The translations under genes were made by a program, and so were the position numbers. The notes below the pieces were generated by a model that was not told where the DNA came from, made no database searches, and was given only the letters and a program-made list of their open reading frames with translations. A DNA stretch of 29,013 nucleotides from a virus: positions 1-29,013 of IMG/VR virus record IMGVR_UViG_3300032224_000217; one strand, 5' to 3'. This document shows positions 8,594-14,548 of the stretch, in pieces (within the stretch, counting starts at the first letter, position 1; the number at the start of each line of letters is the position of its first letter).

Positions 8594-8769
8594 AACGTAA
8601 AGAATCAAAGAGCTCACCTAAGGGTGGGAAGAGAGGATGCCTATGCAAGGATGGCACCTACAATGTTAAATGCTGTGATGGCACACTACCTGCACAGGGA
8701 ATAGGTGATATCAACACTGAGAATCCGGGTAACATTACTCAGATAATACAGGTGAGGCAGATTAACTAA
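8590..8769 (+). CDS. Small Cys-rich phage protein (59 aa)
   Basis: The frame starts at ATG 8590 (ATGA overlap with the protease gene) and runs 59 codons. It has a Lys/Ser/Gly-rich start and then two cysteine pairs, GCLCKDGTY (Cys17, Cys19) and VKCCDG (Cys28, Cys29), followed by LPAQGIGDINTENPGNIT. The spacing C-x-C ... C-C ... AQGIG looks like a small conserved protein of Bacteroidota phages. The cysteines could bind metal or form disulfides. Position between protease and scaffold suggests a minor head component, but its role is unknown. Confidence 0.7.
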   Translation: MKRKESKSSPKGGKRGCLCKDGTYNVKCCDGTLPAQGIGDINTENPGNITQIIQVRQIN

Positions 8770-8791
8770 AATGGAACAAGTAATTTATTAA

Positions 8792-8801
8792 TGAGTTATA
8801 T
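8792..8801 (+). promoter_or_regulatory. TGAGTTATAT element upstream of the scaffold/capsid operon
   Basis: TGAGTTATAT sits in the 42-base gap between the Cys-rich gene and the scaffold gene, ending 10 bases before the A-rich leader and ATG 8812. It is the only one of the TGAGTTATAT copies in a clean gap directly ahead of the highly expressed capsid genes, which makes it the strongest candidate late promoter element. Confidence 0.5.
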
Positions 8802-8811
8802 ATAAAAAAAT

Positions 8812-9426
8812 ATGAAAGAATCTATTTTATCACGTATCTCTGCACTTCTCGGGATGGAGAAGGTAGAACTAGCATCCATGAAGTTAATGGATGGAGTAAC
8901 TGTACTAGAGGCTGATGCATTTGAGCCGGGTATGGAAGTATTTATTGTTACTGAGGATGAGCAACGTATTGCTTTGCCGGTAGGTGAGTATGAGTTAGAG
9001 GATGGGAATATGTTAGAAGTAACTACTGAGGGAGTTATTGCTGAGATTAAAGCTCCAACTGCTGAAGAGGAAGCTCCAACTGCACCAGGTGAATCTACTG
9101 AGCCTACTACTGAGCCTATGGCACCAATGATGGAGGAGCAAATGGCTGAGGAAGGCACTCCTTCTCAACCAAAGAAAGTAATTAAATCTCAAATTGAAGA
9201 GATGTTATTCTCTAAAATTGAAGAATTAAAAGCAGAGAATGAGAGCTTGAAAGCACAACTATCTGAGCAGCCTGTAGTAGAAGAGGCTCCTGTAGTAGAG
9301 GCTGAGGCTGCTGCTAAACCTATCTCTCATAACCCTGAAAAACAAACTGCTGTACCACAGTTTACATTTGGTGCAAATAGAAAGGAGACTACTATGGATA
9401 GAATCCTAAATAAATTGGCTAACTAA
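8812..9426 (+). CDS. Probable capsid scaffold protein (204 aa)
   Basis: The product is very acidic. Residues ~1-85 form a small beta domain (FEPGMEVFIVTEDEQRIALP, then GEYELEDGNMLEV), residues ~85-125 are a Glu/Pro/Thr-rich linker, residues ~125-150 form a predicted coiled coil (MLFSKIEELKAENESLKAQL), and the basic C-terminal end (NRKETTMDRILNKLAN) could contact the capsid protein. It lies directly upstream of the major capsid gene and next to the protease. These are the features of a head scaffold, removed during maturation. The leader TATAAAAAAATATG is A-rich, as is usual for strong starts in Bacteroidota. No search was possible, so a capsid-decorating role is an alternative. Confidence 0.65.
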   Translation: MKESILSRISALLGMEKVELASMKLMDGVTVLEADAFEPGMEVFIVTEDEQRIALPVGEYELEDGNMLEVTTEGVIAEIKAPTAEEEAPTAPGESTEPTTEPMAPMMEEQMAEEGTPSQPKKVIKSQIEEMLFSKIEELKAENESLKAQLSEQPVVEEAPVVEAEAAAKPISHNPEKQTAVPQFTFGANRKETTMDRILNKLAN

Positions 9427-9446
9427 AATTAAAATAAAAAAAACAA

Positions 9447-10412
9447 ATGGCAACTTCAATTACAACTACTTATGCTGGAGAGTTCGCAGGGAAATATGTA
9501 TCTGCTGCTCTTCTTTCTGCTCCTACCATTGAGAATGGTGGAGTAACTGTACTTCCTAATGTACACTACAAACAAGTTATTCAAAAAGTATCTACAGATG
9601 CTATCTTGAAAAACTCTACTTGTTCATTCTCTGATGTATCTACTGTTACATTAACTGAGAAAGTATTAATTACTAAAGATTTACAAGTAAATTTAGAACT
9701 TTGTAAAAAAGATTTCTTCTCTACATGGCAAGCTGCTGAGATGGGATTCAGCTCATTCAAAACTTTACCTAAATCTTTTGCTGATTATTTAATCGCTTAT
9801 GCATCTAATAAAGTAGCTGCTAACGTTGAGACAGCATTCTGGACAGGTGCTACAGGTACTTCTGGTAGCTTTGATGGTATTTCTACATTGGTAGCTTTAG
9901 ATGCTGCTTTACCTCCTGCACAAGAGGTAGCTGGTACTTCTGTAACTGCTTTGAACGTAGTTACTGAGTTAGGTAAAATTGTAGATGGAATTCCTGCTTC
10001 TCTTTATGGTAATCCTGATTTACGTATCTATGTATCTACTAACATCGCTAAGGCATATGTACGTGCATTGGGTGGATTCTCTACAGTATCAGGTGCTTCT
10101 GCAGCAGTTACTCCAGGAACAGGTGTTAACAACCAATCTACTACATGGTACTCTAATGGATCATTGAGCATTGATGGAGTAGAGATATTCTGGGCTCCAG
10201 GATTAGCTAACAACACAGCTATCGCAACTCTTTCTACTAACTTATTCTTCGGTACTTCTGTACTTTCGGATTTGAATGAAGTTAAAGTTATTGATATGTC
10301 TGATGTTGATGGATCACAAAATGTACGTGTTATCATGCGTATGGCTGGTGGTGCTCAGTATGGTGCTGTAGAAGATATCGTTACTTACGGTATTGTTAAC
10401 TCTGCTAACTAA
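9447..10412 (+). CDS. Major capsid protein, HK97-fold-like (321 aa)
   Basis: The 321-aa product has the order expected of an HK97-type capsid protein: a flexible start, a long helix-containing middle (KKDFFSTWQAAEMGFSSF), and a C-terminal beta-rich part ending GGAQYGAVEDIVTYGIVN. It follows protease and scaffold genes. Codon choice differs from most of the genome: TCT, ACT, GCT and CTT dominate here where TCA, AGC and CTA are common elsewhere, as expected for a very highly expressed gene. The leader AAATAAAAAAAACAAATGG is strongly A-rich with no Shine-Dalgarno, as in Bacteroidota. A hairpin follows the gene at 10427-10448. Confidence 0.86.
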   Translation: MATSITTTYAGEFAGKYVSAALLSAPTIENGGVTVLPNVHYKQVIQKVSTDAILKNSTCSFSDVSTVTLTEKVLITKDLQVNLELCKKDFFSTWQAAEMGFSSFKTLPKSFADYLIAYASNKVAANVETAFWTGATGTSGSFDGISTLVALDAALPPAQEVAGTSVTALNVVTELGKIVDGIPASLYGNPDLRIYVSTNIAKAYVRALGGFSTVSGASAAVTPGTGVNNQSTTWYSNGSLSIDGVEIFWAPGLANNTAIATLSTNLFFGTSVLSDLNEVKVIDMSDVDGSQNVRVIMRMAGGAQYGAVEDIVTYGIVNSAN

Positions 10413-10426
10413 TAATTAATAATCAT

Positions 10427-10452
10427 GGGGAGTGGGTAACTGCTCCCCTTTA
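10427..10452 (+). terminator. Weak terminator-like hairpin after the capsid gene
   Basis: GGGGAG (10427-10432) pairs with CTCCCC (10443-10448) across a 10-base loop and is followed by TTTAATA. The six-base GC stem is stable, but the T run is short, so this may attenuate rather than end transcription, or protect the capsid mRNA. It lies in the 53-base gap before the next gene. Confidence 0.55.
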
Positions 10453-10465
10453 ATACATTAAAGAT

Positions 10466-11041
10466 ATGCCTTGTTTTATTACACACGGAAGAACTGAACA
10501 ATGTAAGGATAGTATCTCTGGAATACAGGCACTATACCTTGTAAACTTCGGTGACTTCGATCCGGATCCATCTACATTAGGTGGTGATGTAACCTATGAT
10601 ACTACTGTAGGTTTTGAGGATCAAATTATTACCATTGGTGGTACTATTGCTTCTCTTTACAAATATGAGTTAAAAGGTAATAATGGATTCAATACTACCG
10701 TTAACACATCACGTGAGAATGGTACTACTTTCTTTACTCAGACTATTACTTGTGAGTTAAAGAGACAAGATCCAGTATTCCATAAACAATTTAAGATTTT
10801 AGCTTATGGTAGACCTCACGTAATTGTACGTACTAATGGAAACCAATTTTTCTTAGCTGGTCTTTACAGAGGATGTGATGCAACTTCTGGAAGCATTGAG
10901 AGTGGAGTAGCTTATGGTGATTTCAATGGTTACAAAATTACTTTTGAAGCTATGGAAGAGAAGCCTGCTAACTTCCTTGACTGTGGATCTGAAGCTGATT
11001 TACTTACTTTGCTAGGATCACCTACATTAGTTACTGCTTAA
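10466..11041 (+). CDS. Probable major tail tube protein (191 aa)
   Basis: The 191-aa product starts MPCFITHGRTEQCKDSISGI and contains ENGTTFFTQTITCELK, FKILAYGRPHVIVRTNGNQFF and GDFNGYKITFEAMEEKPANF. This layout of two beta sheets with a long extended loop fits siphovirus tail tube proteins, and the sequence resembles small structural proteins of Bacteroidota phages placed after the capsid gene. It shares the capsid gene's TCT/ACT/CTT codon bias and is closed by a strong terminator, both signs of high expression. No other protein in the window is a better tail tube candidate. A head decoration protein is the main alternative. Confidence 0.62.
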   Translation: MPCFITHGRTEQCKDSISGIQALYLVNFGDFDPDPSTLGGDVTYDTTVGFEDQIITIGGTIASLYKYELKGNNGFNTTVNTSRENGTTFFTQTITCELKRQDPVFHKQFKILAYGRPHVIVRTNGNQFFLAGLYRGCDATSGSIESGVAYGDFNGYKITFEAMEEKPANFLDCGSEADLLTLLGSPTLVTA

Positions 11042-11065
11042 TAACTAATCCTACATAGCGTGAAG

Positions 11066-11097
11066 AGCCCTGCCTTAATGGTGGGGCTTTTCTTTTT
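11066..11097 (+). terminator. Strong intrinsic terminator after the capsid/tube operon
   Basis: AGCCCTGCC (11066-11074) pairs with GGTGGGGCT (11080-11088) through nine base pairs including two G-T wobbles, with loop TTAAT, followed by TTTCTTTTT starting in the 3' arm. This is a textbook factor-independent terminator. It separates the capsid/tube transcript from the portal operon, which then needs its own promoter. Confidence 0.88.
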
Positions 11098-11117
11098 AGA
11101 AACATATTTTAATAATG

Positions 11118-11127
11118 TGAGTTATAT
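11118..11127 (+). promoter_or_regulatory. TGAGTTATAT element upstream of the portal operon
   Basis: TGAGTTATAT lies between the strong terminator and the ATG at 11132, ending 5 bases before that ATG. Since the terminator should stop reading from upstream, a promoter is expected in this short gap, and this repeated word is the obvious candidate. If the start site lies close downstream, the leader would be very short. Confidence 0.5.
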
Positions 11128-11131
11128 CTAT

Positions 11132-11467
11132 ATGATAGTAGTAACTACCGATAATAATAACAATCAATTCATTAAGTTCATTCCTAGAGATAGCTCAGTG
11201 GATACCATGTGGCTAACTGATGAGAGCTCTAATGTGGAAGTACAAGAGACCATTATTAACTATACTCCAGGTGATTATGCTGATGAGATAGAGGCATTAT
11301 TCTCATTACAGGAGGGACATTACTACAGATTAGTATTGAAAGATAATGCAGGAGAAGAGATATATAGAGATAGGATATTTTGCACTGATCAGGTGCCAGG
11401 TGATTATACTACAAATAATCAGGCATATACTTCCAATACTACAACTAATGACTTTTTAATGTACTAA
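11132..11467 (+). CDS. Conserved small phage structural-region protein (111 aa)
   Basis: I place the start at ATG 11132, not at the GTG at 11060, because the longer version would have to be read through the terminator hairpin. The 111-aa product is acidic and mainly beta, with DNAGEEIYRDRIFCTDQ near its end and an Asn/Thr-rich C-terminal tail. It resembles a small unassigned protein often seen beside portal genes in flavobacterial phages. It sits one base before the portal gene, so the two are probably coupled. No function can be stated. Confidence 0.72.
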   Translation: MIVVTTDNNNNQFIKFIPRDSSVDTMWLTDESSNVEVQETIINYTPGDYADEIEALFSLQEGHYYRLVLKDNAGEEIYRDRIFCTDQVPGDYTTNNQAYTSNTTTNDFLMY

Positions 11468-11468
11468 T

Positions 11469-13331
11469 ATGGATAACATTCATGTAATTAACCTAGCAGC
11501 CTATGAGGCTCCTGTAATTAAGGAGAGCAAAAAGAATGACTGGGTAGAATATGGTGAGGATAATATGCACTTTCAGTGGTTACTGGATAGGTATATAAAC
11601 AGCACAACCAATTCAGCAGTAATTAATAACATCTCCCGGTTAATTTATGGCAAAGGGCTCAGAGCATTAGATGCTAAGAATAAGCCGAATGAGTATGCCC
11701 AAATGATGTCAATGCTAAATAAGGATGATATCCGGAAGATGGCACTTGACTTTAAGATGTTAGGGCAGTTCGCTATCCAGGTACTATACACAAAGGACCA
11801 CAAAAAGATAGCTAAGGCAATGCATATACCAGTGCATTTATTACGAGCTGAGAAATGTAATGAGGATGGAGAGATAATGGGATACTACTACTCAGATAAT
11901 TGGGCAGAAGTTAAGAAGTATACTCCTGAGAGATATTCTGCATTCGGTACATCTAATGATGAGATAGAAATCATATTTGTTAAGCCCTATTCTGTGGGGA
12001 TGAAGTATTATGCATATCCTGATTATCAGGGGGCTCTACCATATACAGTACTAGAGGAACAGACGAGTGATTATATGATTAACCTGGTGAAGAGTAATTT
12101 TTCACCATCTACTATACTGAACTTCAATAATGGGGTACCATCTGAGGAGCAGCAGCAGATGATTAAGAGTGATATCATGAATAAGCTAACAGGCCCACAG
12201 GGTGATAAGTTAGTGGTATCATTCAACACATCAAAAGAAACTGCAGCAACCATAGAGAATATGCCTGTAGAGCAGGCTCCTGAACTGTATAAATACCTAT
12301 CTGAGGAGTGCGTTAGAAAGATTCTAATAGGACATAACGTAACATCTCCGCTATTATTCGGGATAGCTACAACTACAGGCTTCTCTGCTAATGCAGATGA
12401 GCTAAAAAATAGTGCTATATTATTCAATAATATGGTAATTACTCCGCTACAGGAGGTAATGCTAGATGCATTTGATAAATTATTAGCCTATAATGGCATA
12501 GCATTAAAGCTATATTTTGAGACATTAAATCCATTAGATGCACAGGGTGATCTAACTACCACAGATGAGGCTACAAAAGTTACGGATGCTATCAATATGA
12601 TGAGCCCATTAGTAGCTAATAGAGTATTAGAATCCATGACTGCAGATGAGATTAGAGCATTAGTAGGATTAAAACCTGCACCCATAGCTCTAAAGAAAGA
12701 GGATGTATCTGATGAGGTATTGAATGAGGTACTAGATATCCTGGAAGGAGAGCAGAATAATGATGATGAATGGGAGCTAGTAGATGAGAGAGAGTATTCA
12801 GATAAGAATGATACTACAGAAGAATGGGCTACTCGAATGATTAAGCCTAAGGAAACTATGCTAGAGAAATTAAGTTCATTCATTAAGAGCAACCCAAACG
12901 GATTTAGCTACCTAGATAAGAGTGTATACAAAGTAAGATATAGATACTCTGAAAGATACAACAAAGATAATAGTCGGGACTTCTGTAAGCAGATGATGAG
13001 ACGTACTGCTAATGGAGTAGTTTACAGATTAGAGGATATAGATGCTGCTAGCCGGGCAGGAGTAAATGAGGAGCTAGGCTATAAAGGACAGCCATATGAT
13101 TTATTCAAGTTCAAAGGTGGAGTTAACTGTGGCCATTTCTGGACTGAGCAGCTGTATAGATTAAAGAAGAATACCGATGGTACATATCGGCCTGATAAGG
13201 CATTGAGTTCATCTGAGCAGGTAGCATCTATACCTAAGAGCTATATGCCAAATCCAACAGGCTCAGGAGATGCTAATACTCCGCCTATTGATATGCCGAA
13301 TAATGGACATCACCCAAACTATAAAGGATAA
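11469..13331 (+). CDS. Portal protein with C-terminal fused domain (620 aa)
   Basis: Residues ~1-400 follow the phage portal plan: an N-terminal WVEYGEDNMHFQWLLDRY, the INNISRLIYGKGLRA segment, a hydrophobic/mixed core, the stem/wing region with SDYMINLVKSNFSPSTIL, and the clip-to-crown part with VTSPLLFGIATTTGFSANAD. An acidic linker (about 420-465) leads to a separate domain (about 468-560) with YKVRYRYSERY, NSRDFCKQMMRR, YRLEDID and FKGGVNCGHFWTEQLY. That domain recurs as a tail on several types of phage head proteins in my recollection; its Cys/His pattern could bind metal. The portal forms the dodecameric DNA gateway where terminase docks and the neck attaches. It overlaps the next gene by one base. 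Confidence 0.82.
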   Translation: MDNIHVINLAAYEAPVIKESKKNDWVEYGEDNMHFQWLLDRYINSTTNSAVINNISRLIYGKGLRALDAKNKPNEYAQMMSMLNKDDIRKMALDFKMLGQFAIQVLYTKDHKKIAKAMHIPVHLLRAEKCNEDGEIMGYYYSDNWAEVKKYTPERYSAFGTSNDEIEIIFVKPYSVGMKYYAYPDYQGALPYTVLEEQTSDYMINLVKSNFSPSTILNFNNGVPSEEQQQMIKSDIMNKLTGPQGDKLVVSFNTSKETAATIENMPVEQAPELYKYLSEECVRKILIGHNVTSPLLFGIATTTGFSANADELKNSAILFNNMVITPLQEVMLDAFDKLLAYNGIALKLYFETLNPLDAQGDLTTTDEATKVTDAINMMSPLVANRVLESMTADEIRALVGLKPAPIALKKEDVSDEVLNEVLDILEGEQNNDDEWELVDEREYSDKNDTTEEWATRMIKPKETMLEKLSSFIKSNPNGFSYLDKSVYKVRYRYSERYNKDNSRDFCKQMMRRTANGVVYRLEDIDAASRAGVNEELGYKGQPYDLFKFKGGVNCGHFWTEQLYRLKKNTDGTYRPDKALSSSEQVASIPKSYMPNPTGSGDANTPPIDMPNNGHHPNYKG

Positions 13332-14071
13332 TGGAAGCTATATTCATAACAAGACAAGACCTAGTTAAGTTCACTGCTACCAATGGTAATGTAGATACTG
13401 ATAACTTCATCCAGTGGATTAAGGTAGCACAGGATATCCATATGCAAAATTACTTAGGTACTCAGCTATTCAATAAATTAAAGGCAGATATAGTTAATAC
13501 AATTAGTGGTACAGGAGTACCTACTACTACTACATTAACTGCACCTGGTACAGGATATACTAACCTAACAGGAATAGCTTGTACAGGAGGTACCGGTAGT
13601 GGATTTGGAGTAGATATAGTTACAGCAGGGAATGCAGTAGTATCATATACAATTAGCACAGCAGGTACAGGATATACTGTTGGGGATGTTTTGACTATAG
13701 CAACAGGAAATAATGATGCTACTATTACGATCAATGCCATAGATGAGATTCAGGTACCATATAGCACACTACTTAATACCTATGTTAAACCATGTTTGAT
13801 TCATTGGGCTATGGTAGAATACCTGCCATTCTCAGCATATACAATAGCTAACAAGGGTATATTTAAGCATAGCTCAGAGAATGCTACTAACATTGATAAA
13901 GCTGAGCTAGATATGCTAATAGATAAGCAGAGACAAATAGCACAGCACTATACTGAAAGGATGATAGATTATCTGTGCTTTAATAATAACCTATTCCCAG
14001 AGTATAATCAGAATAACAACGGGGATATGTATCCGGATACTAATAATTATAACATAGGATGGGTGCTGTAA
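13331..14071 (+). CDS. Head-tail connector (DUF6712-like) with inserted beta-rich domain (246 aa)
   Basis: The outer parts match a Bacteroidota-phage head-tail connector: residues 1-59 (FITRQDLVKFTATNGNVD, then MQNYLGTQLFNKL) and 140-246 (LLNTYVKPCLIHWAMVEYLP, FKHSSENAT, YTERMIDYLC, FPEY, MYPDTNNYNIGW). Such proteins sit under the portal and are normally about 160 aa. Between the two halves, residues ~60-136 are a Gly/Thr-rich beta insertion with two related units, APGTGYTNLTGIACTGGTGS and AGTGYTVGDVLTIATGNNDA, of the kind found in surface-exposed phage decoration or tail domains. Removing it would leave a helical connector of usual size. The gene follows the portal, as expected for a neck protein. 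Confidence 0.74.
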   Translation: MEAIFITRQDLVKFTATNGNVDTDNFIQWIKVAQDIHMQNYLGTQLFNKLKADIVNTISGTGVPTTTTLTAPGTGYTNLTGIACTGGTGSGFGVDIVTAGNAVVSYTISTAGTGYTVGDVLTIATGNNDATITINAIDEIQVPYSTLLNTYVKPCLIHWAMVEYLPFSAYTIANKGIFKHSSENATNIDKAELDMLIDKQRQIAQHYTERMIDYLCFNNNLFPEYNQNNNGDMYPDTNNYNIGWVL

Positions 14072-14136
14072 GAAAGCCAAAGCAAACAAATATAAAGAAA
14101 TTACTAACCTATTTAACTAAGAATAATGGGAAATGA
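14059..14136 (+). CDS. Possible very small basic protein (25 aa)
   Basis: ATG 14059 overlaps the end of the connector gene and the frame runs 25 codons to TGA 14136, overlapping the next gene by 11 bases. The peptide MGAVRKPKQTNIKKLLTYL... is strongly basic with an amphipathic helix. The double overlap fits the packing of this genome, and the alternative is that 14072-14125 is plain spacer. The short length keeps confidence low. Confidence 0.4.
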   Translation: MGAVRKPKQTNIKKLLTYLTKNNGK

Positions 14137-14548
14137 GATAGGATGGGGACAACCGTATAATGTTGAAACTGGATATGGAATGGCTGCAGTTAATGGAGCT
14201 GATAGTGGATATGGTACTGTAGTAATTAATAGCTATTCGGGTGAGACTAATATCTCATCTATAGATGCAGATAATGAAGTGAAAGGTACATTAATCGATT
14301 TACCATTATTATATGTAGATGGGGATAATATGTATGTATACTTCAGATTAAATCCTGAAATTACTCCTGCATCTATGTCATATATTTTGTATTATGCGGA
14401 TTCATTCTATGCTGATGGACCATTATATTTTGATGGCATTCAATGGGTAGCAGAATTCCCTGATACAGGTGATTATTATTTAGAGCTAACTATAGTTATT
14501 GATTCAGAGAATACATCTGTATTCACATCAAATACATTGACTGTATGA
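14126..14548 (+). CDS. Small tail-region protein with GxGxG-type N-terminus (140 aa)
   Basis: The product opens with GNEIGWGQPYNVETGYGMAA, a Gly-Trp/Gly-Tyr repeat pattern that I associate with short tail or appendage proteins in Bacteroidota phages, then SYSGETNIS and a beta-sandwich-like C-terminal part (YYLELTIVIDSENTSVFTSN). No catalytic or membrane features are seen. It lies between the connector and the fibre gene and overlaps the fibre start by four bases (ATGA at 14545-14548), so it may be a fibre-associated or baseplate-attachment protein. Confidence 0.65.
   Translation: MGNEIGWGQPYNVETGYGMAAVNGADSGYGTVVINSYSGETNISSIDADNEVKGTLIDLPLLYVDGDNMYVYFRLNPEITPASMSYILYYADSFYADGPLYFDGIQWVAEFPDTGDYYLELTIVIDSENTSVFTSNTLTV

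Noticed and set aside
8796-9158. Long reverse-strand frames opposite the scaffold gene, and similar frames at 5459-5767, 7235-7549, 12071-12892 and 27588-28157
   Set aside because: These are Ser/Ala/Pro/Val-rich or Leu/Ile-rich shadows of strongly supported + strand genes, with no recognisable motif or overlap logic.
11060-11131. Upstream GTG start for the 111-aa gene, giving 135 aa
   Set aside because: The added 24 codons lie in and after the strong terminator hairpin (11066-11097) and give an unlikely N-terminus; ATG 11132 is preferred.
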